IMG/VR virus record: IMGVR_UViG_3300036814_000459
Span: 1 to 24,602 of that record
From: a virus
Length of the DNA stretch: 24,602 bases
Reading direction: 5' to 3' (one strand)
The notes below the pieces were generated by a model. That model ran no database searches. It had not been told where the DNA came from and worked only from the letters and a program-made list of their open reading frames with translations. The position numbers and the translations under genes were made by a program. Below are positions 6,864-15,306 of the stretch, piece by piece (the first letter of the stretch is position 1; every line of letters begins with the position of its first letter).

Positions 6864-8302
6864 CAGCAATCAATTTTGGTGAGTGGACGCCCGACCAGCC
6901 AAACCTCGGGTCTGGCTGCGCCGACGCCCTGAACGTCATTCCAACAGCCAAGGGCTATCGCCCGTTGCCGAGCCTGTCGGCGCTGTCGAACGCGGCAGAC
7001 GCTCGGTTACGCGGCATCTTCCCGGCCAAGCAAAGCGACGGCGCGGTCAAGCTGTTTGCCGGCGATAGCACCAAACTCTATTTGTTTGCCGCCGGCGACA
7101 GTGATCTCGACAATGTCAGCAAGTCCGGTAATTACACACTGACCGGTGATGAACCCTGGCGCTTCGTTCAATTCGGCGACATCGTCATCGCGGCCAGTAA
7201 TTCGCAGATCCTACAGAGCTACACGCTCGGCAGTTCATCGCTTTTCGCTGACGTGACCGGCGCCCCAACGTCCAAATTTATCGCTGTCGTGCGCGACTTT
7301 GTGATGACGGCCAATACCTCGACATCCAACCAGCAAGTGCGCTGGTCTGGGATCGGTGATTCCACTAGCTGGGCAGCAAGCGCAACGACGCAGGCCGACA
7401 GCCAAACGATTTACGGATTAGGCGCAATCACCGGCTTGGTCGGCGGCGAGTTCGCTACGATTTTATGCGAAGAGGGAATTGTCAGAGGCACATATGCTGG
7501 TTCGCCTCTGGTCTTCCAGTTCGATGCGGTCGAGACAGCCCGTGGCTGCGCGATACCCGGCAGCGTAGCGGCCATCGGGTCGAGTGCGATTTTCTGGTCG
7601 GGCGACGGATTCTATATTTTTGACGGCGCGGCATCGACGCCAATTGGCACCGAGAAGATTGATCGGTTCTTCGCTGAAGACCTGAACCTTGGTGACGTTG
7701 ACCGTTGTTCTGCCGCTATCGACCCGGTTAACAAATTATATGTATTGGCCTACTCTGACGGAGTGGGCGGGCCGCAGCCTAACAAGCTGTTGGTCTACAA
7801 CTACTCTCTGGGCCGCTGGGCACGCGGCGAGGTGGATACGGATCTGGTCGCGCCGATTTATACCGCCGGTTACACCCTTGAAACTTTGAACAACGTCAAC
7901 AGCAGCCTGGACGCACTGCCAGCCAGTCTGGACAGCCCGATTTGGAAAGGTGGAGAGTTCGCTTTTGCAGGCAGCGACGCCAGCAAGATCAGTACCTTCA
8001 CCGGCACTGCGCTGACCAGTGTCATCGAAACCGGCGAACAGGCCCTGCCAGACGGCCAGCGTATAATGATTAATGCGGTCACGCCGCTTGTCACAGGCAG
8101 CCCCACGACAACCGTGCAAGTGCTGACGCGCAACCGGCAACAAGACAACGAAACGACCAGCGCGGCCGCCAGTATCAATGCTGACGGCTGGGCACCCGTG
8201 CGCTCCAATGGGCGCTTTCACCGGGTACGCCTGAACGTCAGCGGCGTCTGGACAAACGCCCAGGGCGTCGATGTGCAGGTGCAAAGCGCCGGCAGGCGCT
8301 GA
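6860..8302 (+). CDS. tail hub/nozzle-like beta-rich protein (P22 gp10-like stabiliser candidate)
   Basis: 480 residues. It begins FGEWTPDQPNLGSGCADALN followed by VIPTAKGYRPLPSL, an opening seen in many podoviral tail proteins. The rest is strand-rich with repeated short units (FAGDSTKLYLF, WRFVQFGDIVIAAS, RDFVMTAN, SSAIFWSGDGFYIFDGA, NKLLVYNYSLGRW), which looks like a beta-propeller. Proteins of this type plug or extend the short tail below the adaptor. Residues around 350-366 (SSLDALPASLDSPIW) echo a motif in the preceding protein. Start and stop overlap the neighbours by 4 and 1 bases. The fold and role are inferred. Confidence 0.75.
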   Translation: MTAINFGEWTPDQPNLGSGCADALNVIPTAKGYRPLPSLSALSNAADARLRGIFPAKQSDGAVKLFAGDSTKLYLFAAGDSDLDNVSKSGNYTLTGDEPWRFVQFGDIVIAASNSQILQSYTLGSSSLFADVTGAPTSKFIAVVRDFVMTANTSTSNQQVRWSGIGDSTSWAASATTQADSQTIYGLGAITGLVGGEFATILCEEGIVRGTYAGSPLVFQFDAVETARGCAIPGSVAAIGSSAIFWSGDGFYIFDGAASTPIGTEKIDRFFAEDLNLGDVDRCSAAIDPVNKLYVLAYSDGVGGPQPNKLLVYNYSLGRWARGEVDTDLVAPIYTAGYTLETLNNVNSSLDALPASLDSPIWKGGEFAFAGSDASKISTFTGTALTSVIETGEQALPDGQRIMINAVTPLVTGSPTTTVQVLTRNRQQDNETTSAAASINADGWAPVRSNGRFHRVRLNVSGVWTNAQGVDVQVQSAGRR

Positions 8303-8622
8303 TGGCCAACCAATATAGACGCCTACCGCAAGACGGCGCATCGCCGCGCCAGGTCGCGGAGGTGGTCAACAGAGCATTAGACGGCGGCATCAACGCCACC
8401 GGCAGCGTCACGCTGACAGCCAGCGCGGCAAGCACTGTGGTGGCTGACAAGCGACTAAGCGCAACAAGCTATTTTGGACTGATGCCAACGACGGCCAATG
8501 CCTCGGCCGAGGCCGGCAACGGCACCATCTATGTAAGCAGCCAAGGAAACCAGACACTGACACTGACCCATGCAAACAACAGCCAGACAGACAGAACCTT
8601 CCGCTACGCTATTTTGGGATGA
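8302..8622 (+). CDS. small tail-region protein, beta-rich
   Basis: 106 residues, overlapping the previous stop (TGATGG). It opens MANQYRRLPQDGASPRQVAEVVNRALDG-like, where the helix QVAEVVNRALDG is common at the start of phage tail proteins that attach to a neighbour. A beta region follows (SVTLTASAASTVVADKRLSA), and the end TLTHANNSQTDRTFRYAILG is very characteristic of a small widespread phage protein family near tail genes. Likely a structural or attachment protein; its function is not established to my knowledge. Confidence 0.78.
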   Translation: MANQYRRLPQDGASPRQVAEVVNRALDGGINATGSVTLTASAASTVVADKRLSATSYFGLMPTTANASAEAGNGTIYVSSQGNQTLTLTHANNSQTDRTFRYAILG

Positions 8623-8968
8623 ATGGCGGCGATTACGCCACCACATCCTGGCGGCGTTGCAGCACGCGGGCGACACGCACACCGAGCATGACGTTCTGGA
8701 TCTACTGCGGAACGATCAGGCCCAGTTCTGGCCCGCCGAAAACTCGGCGATGGTGACAGAAATTGTCGGCTACCCGCAGGGCAGCCACTGCCGCATCTGG
8801 TTAGCTGGCGGGGAGTTCGATGAATTACGGGCGCTGGAGCTAGACGTAGTGATCCCGTGGGCGCGGCAGCGTGGGTGCCGTCGAATTGAAATGGTCGGGC
8901 GCAAGGGTTGGGCGCGGCGACTGAAAGATTATCGAGAAGTGGCCACAGTGTTGGCTAAGGAGATTTAA
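8570..8968 (+). CDS. acetyltransferase-like phage protein, possible T7 gp13-type internal protein
   Basis: 132 residues. The only ATG in frame gives an unusually long 53-nt overlap with the preceding gene. The core matches a phage family often annotated as GNAT-like: HTEHDVLDLLRNDQAQFWPA, AMVTEIVGYPQ, CRIWLAGGEFDELRALE, then WARQRGCRRIEMVGRKGWAR and a C-terminal VATVLAKEI. Such proteins sit before the ejection-protein genes in T7-like and related podoviruses, and the same position here supports a virion role over a metabolic one. GNAT cofactor-binding residues cannot be confirmed by eye. Confidence 0.72.
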   Translation: MQTTARQTEPSATLFWDEWRRLRHHILAALQHAGDTHTEHDVLDLLRNDQAQFWPAENSAMVTEIVGYPQGSHCRIWLAGGEFDELRALELDVVIPWARQRGCRRIEMVGRKGWARRLKDYREVATVLAKEI

Positions 8969-8970
8969 AA

Positions 8971-9825
8971 ATGTCAAAAGGCGGATCAAATCAGCCATCG
9001 GGGCAGACCGTAACCACCAGCACCCAAGACCCGTGGGCCGGCCTGCAGCCATACCTCGGGTACGGCCTGGGCGAGGCGATGAACCAGTACCAGAACGCGC
9101 CGCAGGAATTTTTCCCTGGCAGCACGGTGGCGCCGCAATCGGCGGACACCATCGCAGCGCAAAATCTCATTCGCTTGCGCGCGCTTGGAGGCAACCCGTT
9201 AAACGCCATGGCGCAACAAGGCGCCGTGGATACTTTACAGGGAAGTTGGCTGGGCGGCCCCAGGTATCAGGAAATGTATGGTGCCGCGGTCAGGCCCGCC
9301 ACGCAGCAATTCACAGAGCAGGTGCTGCCGGGCATCACAAGTCAGTTCGCACGCAGCGGTCGCCTGGGCAGCAACCAACAACAACTAGCAACCGAGCGCG
9401 CTACCGAGGCGTTTGGGCGCGGCCTTGCGGATGTTGGCGCGCAGCAATACGCCGCGGAAAGGGCCAGACAAAATCAGATGATTGGCATGGCGCCGCAACT
9501 CGCCGCGACAGATTACGCGGACCCGGCTCGGCTGGGGGCAATCGGGCTGGCGCAGGGTGCGCAGTCGCAGGCGCAATTGGCGGACAAGGTGGCCCGGTTC
9601 AATTTCTACCAGCAGCGCCCGAGCAATATGCTCAATAACTATATAGGTCAGGTCCAGGGCCTGCCGATAACGGGCGGCAGCAGACAGGACGCCACGCCAT
9701 ATTTCACCAACCCGACCGGAAACGCGATGAGCGGGGCAATGAGCGGCGCAGCCCTGGCAAATATGATGAACGTATCGCCATGGCTTGGTGCCGCGGGCGG
9801 TGCCGGCTTGAGCTTGTTGAGCTAG
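8971..9825 (+). CDS. putative internal virion / DNA ejection protein A
   Basis: 284 residues, preceded by AAGGAGA. It is Gln/Ala/Gly-rich: N-terminal TTSTQDPWAGLQPYLGYGLG, a Gln-rich helical middle (SRFARSGRLGSNQQQ-like, ATERATEAFGRGLADVGAQQ), and a C-terminal Gly/Ala hydrophobic stretch (AMSGAALANMMN, WLGAAGGAGLSLL). These properties and its place as the first of three large genes before the fibre suggest one of the ejection proteins that form a channel through the host envelope, as P22 gp7/gp20/gp16 or T7 gp14-16 do. The call rests on position and composition. Confidence 0.72.
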   Translation: MSKGGSNQPSGQTVTTSTQDPWAGLQPYLGYGLGEAMNQYQNAPQEFFPGSTVAPQSADTIAAQNLIRLRALGGNPLNAMAQQGAVDTLQGSWLGGPRYQEMYGAAVRPATQQFTEQVLPGITSQFARSGRLGSNQQQLATERATEAFGRGLADVGAQQYAAERARQNQMIGMAPQLAATDYADPARLGAIGLAQGAQSQAQLADKVARFNFYQQRPSNMLNNYIGQVQGLPITGGSRQDATPYFTNPTGNAMSGAMSGAALANMMNVSPWLGAAGGAGLSLLS

Positions 9826-9834
9826 GAGGTGGCA

Positions 9835-11013
9835 ATGGCTAATCCATTATATCAGGGACTGCTCGGGCCGGTCGGCCAAAACTCTGGACTGTTCGGCATG
9901 GACCCACAGACATCCGGCCTTGTCGCGGCCGCGCGGGCGCTGGGGCAGCAATCTGGGCCGTCGCGTATGCCGCAGGGCACGGGCTCGATGATGGCTAATG
10001 CCTTGGCTGCTGGGGCGGGTGGATACCGCCAAGCGCAGCTTGCTGGCCTAAACCAACAGATGAACAAGATGAAGTTCGATGCTGCCAAGCGGGCACAGGC
10101 CGTAGCGGGGCAGCAAGCAATATATCTGCAAGAGCTTGCCACCGCCCAGGCTACTGGTGACCCGGAGCTCATTAGGGCCGCGACAGCGAGAGCATACCCT
10201 GGCAAGGCCGCGGACCTAGTGCTTGCCAAGCCAAATTACAAACAACGCAAAATTCCGGTAAAGGCCCCCGGCACAGGGTATATGTACCAGAGCCAGGAGA
10301 GCAACGACGGCGGGCGGACCTGGGTGAACCTTGGCCCAGCGGCCCCCGCGTCTGCCAGTACGAACGTCTCTGTCAGTATGGGCAAAACAGCCGGCGAAGG
10401 GTTGCTGAAGAATTGGCAGGGCATTGTTGATAACGGGATGCAAGCTCAAACCAACTTGGGCACCGTGAACCAAATGCAAGCGCTATTGGAAGGCGGCGTT
10501 AACACGGGGTTCGCTCAACCCATGATGTTGGACATTCAGCGGGCCTACCAGCGGATTGACCCTAACTACAAAATAGAATCTGTAGCCGGCGGTGAGGCGT
10601 TCGCGGGACTGTCCAATAAGATTATCTTGCCGCTAGTTAAGCAACTTGGCGTTAACCCGACAGACAAGGACTTGGATTTTATTGTGAAGGGATCGCCGGA
10701 ATTGGCGAAAAGCCCAGCCGGCAACAGGCTGATGTTGAAGGCCCTGGAAGTTTCGCAAAATCGTCAAATAAGGATGAGCCAACTGGCGACGCAGTGGATG
10801 CAGAAAAATGCCCCTGCCATTGAAGGCGGCACCCTGTCCCCTCTTATGGCGCAAATTGAGTTCAGAAAGTACCTACAGAACGCCACGGTCAACGATCCAG
10901 AATTCAAGCAGGCAGCGGATGATATGAAAATGGCATACGCCGCCGTTGTAGGCGGCTCGCTGACTGAATCCAGTGCCCAAAACGCTGCCAAGGCGGGAGG
11001 GTATGTAAATTGA
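9835..11013 (+). CDS. putative internal virion / DNA ejection protein B
   Basis: 392 residues. The ATG at 9835 is chosen over a GTG six bases upstream because AGGAGG (9824-9829) lies at the right distance from it. The N-terminal 100 residues are Gly/Ala/Gln-rich, including NALAAGAGGYRQAQLAGLNQQM. The C-terminal 250 residues are helical, with QRAYQRIDPNYKIESVAGGE, NKIILPLVKQLGVNPTDKDL and an amphipathic KALEVSQNRQIRMSQLATQW. It lies between the other two candidate ejection proteins. The family is unnamed by me. Confidence 0.72.
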   Translation: MANPLYQGLLGPVGQNSGLFGMDPQTSGLVAAARALGQQSGPSRMPQGTGSMMANALAAGAGGYRQAQLAGLNQQMNKMKFDAAKRAQAVAGQQAIYLQELATAQATGDPELIRAATARAYPGKAADLVLAKPNYKQRKIPVKAPGTGYMYQSQESNDGGRTWVNLGPAAPASASTNVSVSMGKTAGEGLLKNWQGIVDNGMQAQTNLGTVNQMQALLEGGVNTGFAQPMMLDIQRAYQRIDPNYKIESVAGGEAFAGLSNKIILPLVKQLGVNPTDKDLDFIVKGSPELAKSPAGNRLMLKALEVSQNRQIRMSQLATQWMQKNAPAIEGGTLSPLMAQIEFRKYLQNATVNDPEFKQAADDMKMAYAAVVGGSLTESSAQNAAKAGGYVN

Positions 11014-13070
11014 CCACGCGCGCAGATTTAGCGACATTCCAAGACACTCTGAAAGCTGCCGAAAGTCGCGGCAACATCACTCCCAAAGGCGCAGAAGTTC
11101 TGGCTGCAATACGGCAAGGCGCATGGGCCGAGGAAGACCTTGGCGCATTTCTTCACGGCCTGGGGTTTAGTTTCTCCGATGAGGTGTTGGGCACGGCTCG
11201 TTCAGCGATTAGCGATGCGCCGGGAACAATAGCCCCTGCGCTGACTGAATTTCAGAAAGGTATGCGGGGCGATCAACAGTCCCCACTCACTGGCAGCGAC
11301 GTAGGCATAGCGCAACAGCGTCAGGCTCTGGAAACATTCAGAGAAGAGAATCCGGCCAGGGCGATTACTGCGGAAATTGGGGGCACGTTGGTGCCTGCAT
11401 TTATCCCCGGCATGGCCCCGACGAGCTTATTGCGAGCCGCGGGAGTCGGCGCCGCATCGGGCCTTGCGCACGGCCTTGGTGCGGGCGAGGGCGGCGCTCA
11501 AGACCGAAGCGTGAGCGGCGCTATTGGCGGCACGGTTGGCCTCGCCGCTGGCGGCCTTGGGAATGTCATACAGCGCCCGATAGCTGCGGCAGTGCGCGGC
11601 ATTAGCAAGGCGGCGCGTGGTTCGACAGGCATGGGCAAACAAGCGGCCAGGGCTCTTCTTCGTGAGGCCATAGAGGCCGAAGGCATGAGTATGGAGGGTG
11701 CCCTACAGCACGTTTTGTCAAAAACGGGAAAGCCTTACACCTTGGCCGACATTGGGCCAAATACCCGTTCCTTTATTGATGCGGTCAACGTGCTGCCAGG
11801 TGTCGGAAAATCACGCGCGCAGAAGTTCCTCGCGGCTAGATCGAGCGGCATGGTTACCCGTCTGACAGACGACCTACAAAAAGCATTTGGCAAGCGCGGT
11901 AGGTTTCTAGGCGAATTTAAAGCCCTCGTAGAGGCGCGATCCAAGACCGGTGGGCGGCTTTACGACATGGCGTTGAAAAGCGGAAAGGTGGACCGCCAGG
12001 TCGGGCTGTCACCCAAGATGGTCGAAATATTGCAGCGCCCTTCCGTAGCTGACGCTTTTCGTCGGGCAAAGGACATCGCTGCGGAGAAGGGCGACGACCT
12101 GGGGGGTATTTCTGTTGTAGACGGGCGACTATTGAATCAGGCCGGCGAGGAGGTCGCGGAGCTTAGTGCTAAATTCTTGCACTATCTAAAGATGGGCCTG
12201 GACGACCAGATATTTACCGGGCGATCTCCAACTAGCGGTATTGGCAGCACGCAATTAAACGCCCTGAAGGGTACGCGGGCCATATTCCTAGACCTGTTTG
12301 ATAGCGCCAGCCCAGCATACAAAAGGGCGCGTAATTATTGGGCGGGCGAAACGTCGGCAATGGATGCGATGAAGCTGGGGCGCACCATTACTCGCGCTGA
12401 CCCTGACGAACTAGCCGACGATCTTGCGCGTATGAGCGCCAGCGAAACGGAAGCCTTCCGCCTTGGCGCCATGAACGCACTGATAGATAAAATTGAAGGT
12501 ACGGTTGACACTGCCAACATCGCCAGGAATTTCGTCAAAACCAAAAAGCTGCGGCGACTGTTGCGCCTGACTTTCCCCAAGGGTGAGAAGGGCCAGTCCA
12601 AGTACGATAAGTTCGTTGACAAGCTGTCGGACGAGATGGACATGCACGTCACGAACATCACGACCACCTCGAACAGTGCTACAGCCGCACGGCAGGAAGC
12701 GGTAGGGCGTCTGCGCGAAGCTGCCGAAAGGTCAGTGCCGCAAGAGATAACCGGGCTCACCCAGTTAATGCACCGCGTGCTGAAAAGTGATTTTGCGGAC
12801 GCTAGTGAAGTGCATTTGCGGTCGATGTCGGATGAGCTATCGCGCGCCTTACTGGAAACAGATCCCGCCAAACTTCGAGTAATCATGCGAGAGATCGGTG
12901 GGCGCCGTATTCAAGACGTATTGACAGACGTTGCGCCGGAACTCCTGTCGTTTATAGCCCGAAAGGTCGCGTCGCCAGTAGTCACGGGTGGCACGGCGGG
13001 GCGGATCGCAGCCGAGATAGGCCCAAAAACATTCCCCGGCACCCCGCAACTTGAGAACTTATTGCAGTAA
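11010..13070 (+). CDS. putative internal virion / DNA ejection protein C (large)
   Basis: 686 residues, the largest protein in the window. The start is TTG in a TTGA overlap with the preceding stop, with GGGAGGG (10996-11002) at a suitable distance; no better ATG lies nearby. An N-terminal helical domain (about 1-60) is followed by a Gly/Ala hydrophobic region about residues 125-205 with glycine-zipper-like spacing (AASGLAHGLGAGEGG, GAIGGTVGLAAGGLG), a pattern suited to membrane insertion. The rest is helical and charged. Size and order suit the largest ejection protein, which enters the host with the genome. No lytic transglycosylase motif is seen. Confidence 0.72.
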   Translation: MTTRADLATFQDTLKAAESRGNITPKGAEVLAAIRQGAWAEEDLGAFLHGLGFSFSDEVLGTARSAISDAPGTIAPALTEFQKGMRGDQQSPLTGSDVGIAQQRQALETFREENPARAITAEIGGTLVPAFIPGMAPTSLLRAAGVGAASGLAHGLGAGEGGAQDRSVSGAIGGTVGLAAGGLGNVIQRPIAAAVRGISKAARGSTGMGKQAARALLREAIEAEGMSMEGALQHVLSKTGKPYTLADIGPNTRSFIDAVNVLPGVGKSRAQKFLAARSSGMVTRLTDDLQKAFGKRGRFLGEFKALVEARSKTGGRLYDMALKSGKVDRQVGLSPKMVEILQRPSVADAFRRAKDIAAEKGDDLGGISVVDGRLLNQAGEEVAELSAKFLHYLKMGLDDQIFTGRSPTSGIGSTQLNALKGTRAIFLDLFDSASPAYKRARNYWAGETSAMDAMKLGRTITRADPDELADDLARMSASETEAFRLGAMNALIDKIEGTVDTANIARNFVKTKKLRRLLRLTFPKGEKGQSKYDKFVDKLSDEMDMHVTNITTTSNSATAARQEAVGRLREAAERSVPQEITGLTQLMHRVLKSDFADASEVHLRSMSDELSRALLETDPAKLRVIMREIGGRRIQDVLTDVAPELLSFIARKVASPVVTGGTAGRIAAEIGPKTFPGTPQLENLLQ

Positions 13071-13077
13071 CCAATCC

Positions 13078-13090
13078 CCCGCACCGCGGG
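13078..13090. other. short GC hairpin before the tail fibre gene
   Basis: CCCGC-ACC-GCGGG, five paired bases, in the 37-nt gap between the ejection protein and the fibre gene. There is no T tract, so it is not an intrinsic terminator. It may be an mRNA processing or stability element, or chance. Confidence 0.35.
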
Positions 13091-13107
13091 AACCACGGAG
13101 TTAAAAG

Positions 13108-14484
13108 ATGCCCAAAAATAGTTGGAACGACTACAGCACTACGGCGGCGTCGAATACGGATGTGCATTCTGTTTCGATTGCCGAGGGCATGGCGCCCTCT
13201 GATGTCAATAATGCCATGCGCGAGCTTATGGTGGACGCCGCAAACTTCGACCAGGGCAACGTCACGCTGACAAGCGCGCTGGCTGTAGCCTCTGGCGGCA
13301 CCGGGGCGGCAACGCACACGGCAAACAATGTTCTGGTCGGCGCTGGCACCAGTGCTGTTACCAGCGTTGCGCCGTCTACGTCCGGCAATGTTTTAACGTC
13401 GAACGGAACAGTTTGGGCGAGCACGGCGGCAGCGGCTTCCGCTGGCAAAAATATGCTGATCAACGGAGCCATGACGGTAAATCAACGTGGCTCAACAACG
13501 GCAACAGTCAATACGGAAAATTTAGATCGATTTGCATCTACTCTTTACAATGCCGCCGGGTCCGCAGTGGCTACTGTTACTAAAGACAGCGATTCTCCAA
13601 CGGGCTTTGGTAGTTCGATGAAGTTTGATGTCACCACCATAGCTACGGGTGGCGGAGATTATAACCATGTCCGGCAACGCATTGAAGGGCAAAACCTACA
13701 GCATCTAAAGTATGGCACGGCGGATGCTTTAACTTGTACATTTTCATTTTGGTTCAAGACAACAATTACCGGAATATATTCAGCTATTGCCTACCATATG
13801 GACGCCACCCAGACTTACATTCGTGAGTTCACCGTAGCTTCTGCTGACACTTGGGAGTTTTTCCAAGTTACTTTTCCCGGCTACACAGCCACGGCATTTG
13901 ACAATGATGCTAATGCAAGTTTGGAAATTGGCATTACGCTTGCGTCTGATAGCGCCACAGCCTCATCGAATAACGTGTGGCAAGCCGGTGGAGATACAGG
14001 CGGGTCAACTAATCAGGTGAACGGCCTCAGTTCTACATCCAACAACATTTATACAACTGGCTGGCAGTTTGAAGTCGGCAGCGCTGCGACAGATTTTGAG
14101 CATGAAGATTACGGGACGACCCTGAAAAAATGCCGCCGGTACTTCCAAACTTACAATGCCGGGGCAGGGGCCTCTGCCACAACCGACTGGACGGATTTAG
14201 GGACTGTTTCGTGTCCCAACACAACGCAGGGGATTATATCGTGGCATTTTGATGTTGAAATGCGAACCGGCCCGACGCTCGCAGCGACCACTTCAGGCGC
14301 AGGCAGTTTTCTGATTTTAACGGGTACTGCAAATCGAATATGTACCGCTATTACCATCGACTCTTATACTCGAAATTGGTTTTGCCCGCTTATATTTACT
14401 GCTCCATCCCTCGTCGCGGGGCAGGGCGCACAGTTACGCACCTACGGCGGTAGTCCTAAACTTGATTTCTCAGCGGAGATATGA
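13108..14484 (+). CDS. tail fibre / receptor-binding protein
   Basis: 458 residues after a CGGAG ribosome-binding site. The N-terminal 40 (SIAEGMAPSDVNNAMRELMVDAAN) is the usual virion-attachment helix of phage fibres. Next come ALAVASGGTGAATHTANNVLVG and similar Gly/Thr repeats typical of trimeric fibre shafts, up to about residue 110. From about 115 (GKNMLINGAMTVNQRG) to the end is a beta-sandwich-like head with WFKTTITG, WEFFQVTFPGYT and WQFEVGS motifs, reminiscent of carbohydrate-binding domains in fibre tips. It should set host range. The head-coding part is visibly AT-richer than the flanking genes. Confidence 0.85.
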   Translation: MPKNSWNDYSTTAASNTDVHSVSIAEGMAPSDVNNAMRELMVDAANFDQGNVTLTSALAVASGGTGAATHTANNVLVGAGTSAVTSVAPSTSGNVLTSNGTVWASTAAAASAGKNMLINGAMTVNQRGSTTATVNTENLDRFASTLYNAAGSAVATVTKDSDSPTGFGSSMKFDVTTIATGGGDYNHVRQRIEGQNLQHLKYGTADALTCTFSFWFKTTITGIYSAIAYHMDATQTYIREFTVASADTWEFFQVTFPGYTATAFDNDANASLEIGITLASDSATASSNNVWQAGGDTGGSTNQVNGLSSTSNNIYTTGWQFEVGSAATDFEHEDYGTTLKKCRRYFQTYNAGAGASATTDWTDLGTVSCPNTTQGIISWHFDVEMRTGPTLAATTSGAGSFLILTGTANRICTAITIDSYTRNWFCPLIFTAPSLVAGQGAQLRTYGGSPKLDFSAEI

Positions 14485-14486
14485 AA

Positions 14487-14825
14487 ATGCAGTATGAAAA
14501 ACATATGATTTTATCCGACAGCACCACTGGTGATATTTTTGACTCACCGAGAACAATCTTTTTCCGGCGGGAAGGCATTGACGAGTGCATTCCCGCTAAC
14601 CCGGACAACACCGATTACACCAGGATGATGGAAGCCATCGAAGCTGGCGAGGCCGAACTGGTGGAGGTGGACGATACCTCAGTATTGTCTTATGCCGACA
14701 ACCGCCGTAGGGCTTATGCGAGCGCCGGCGATCAACTCGACATGCAATATCACGATGCTGTGGATAGCACGACGACTTGGAAAGATCATGTGGCCGCTGT
14801 TAAGGCCGCGCACCCCAAGCCGTGA
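14487..14825 (+). CDS. fibre-associated small protein (possible fibre assembly factor)
   Basis: 112 residues from ATG 14487; GGAG (14475-14478) is eight bases away, whereas for ATG 14481 it would be too close. The protein begins MQYEKHMILSDSTTGDIFD, is acidic, and has a C-terminal helical part (YADNRRRAYASAGDQLDMQ, then TTWKDHVAAVKAAHP). The Y-D-N-R-R.AY...GDQLD pattern followed by a W.. VAA.KA..P end is common in small proteins encoded right after phage fibres, some of which are assembly chaperones or parts of the fibre tip. Function is inferred from this position. Confidence 0.7.
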   Translation: MQYEKHMILSDSTTGDIFDSPRTIFFRREGIDECIPANPDNTDYTRMMEAIEAGEAELVEVDDTSVLSYADNRRRAYASAGDQLDMQYHDAVDSTTTWKDHVAAVKAAHPKP

Positions 14826-15115
14826 CCCGCACCCTCCCCGCCCTCGCAGCCAGCGCCACGCTGGCTTTTTTAATGCCTGCTCAGGCGCAGCAACAACAAT
14901 GCGCGCCGCGCCAAGTTGTCGCTGATGCTTTGGGCAAGCATGGTGAGAGGGTTATCCAGCGTGGCCTGGTCAACGACCACATGCTGGAAGTGTGGAGAGC
15001 CGACGATGGCGGATTCACAATTGTTGTGACCAGGCCGGATAAGATCGCCTGTGCTATCGCCTCGGGCAGATCAATGCACCCGGTACCGCCGGCAACATCT
15101 GAAGACAAGTCGTGA
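14822..15115 (+). CDS. small secreted (periplasmic) protein, unknown
   Basis: 97 residues with a GTG start in a GTGA overlap with the previous stop. Residues 1-22 form a clear Sec signal peptide: basic start, hydrophobic core ALAASATLAFLM and an AQA cleavage motif. The mature part has two cysteines, about residues 27 and 77, that could form a disulfide, and a GLVNDHMLEVWRADDGGFTIVVTRPDKIACAIASG core. From memory, similar small exported proteins occur in alphaproteobacterial genomes and phages without known function. Placement at the head of the lysis cassette suggests envelope action, but it is not a recognisable spanin. Confidence 0.75.
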   Translation: MTRTLPALAASATLAFLMPAQAQQQQCAPRQVVADALGKHGERVIQRGLVNDHMLEVWRADDGGFTIVVTRPDKIACAIASGRSMHPVPPATSEDKS

Positions 15116-15306
15116 CAATCCGCCCCGGCGACATCGATGCGGCCGCGGCCGGCGGTGGCGGTGCGGCAGCGGCATGGAATTTCGTGATCGGCGGGCAGCT
15201 AAATGTGCTGATCGGCGCGATTGTCGGCGCGCTGTCTATCGCCGTACTGATCCAGAGGTTCGTCATCAACAGGCGCGCCATCCGCAACGAGCGCGACGCA
15301 GATTGA
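15112..15306 (+). CDS. single-pass membrane protein in lysis cassette
   Basis: 64 residues, GTG start in a GTGA overlap with the previous stop. The N-terminus is Ala/Gly-rich (DIDAAAAGGGGAAAAWN), followed by one membrane segment about 25-50 (VLIGAIVGALSIAVLIQRFVI) and a short charged tail (NRRAIRNERDAD). It could be a pinholin-like or accessory lysis protein. The assignment is only from topology and location. Confidence 0.7.
   Translation: MTIRPGDIDAAAAGGGGAAAAWNFVIGGQLNVLIGAIVGALSIAVLIQRFVINRRAIRNERDAD

Noticed and set aside
7736-8341. 201-codon open frame on the minus strand
   Set aside because: Antisense to a well-supported tail gene with overlapping neighbours; no recognisable domain or ribosome-binding site.
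9033-9638. 201-codon open frame on the plus strand
   Set aside because: Alternate frame inside the first ejection protein gene; Arg/Ala-rich shadow.
13108-14825. Diversity-generating retroelement acting on the tail fibre
   Set aside because: No reverse transcriptase gene and no template repeat of the fibre end are in the window.
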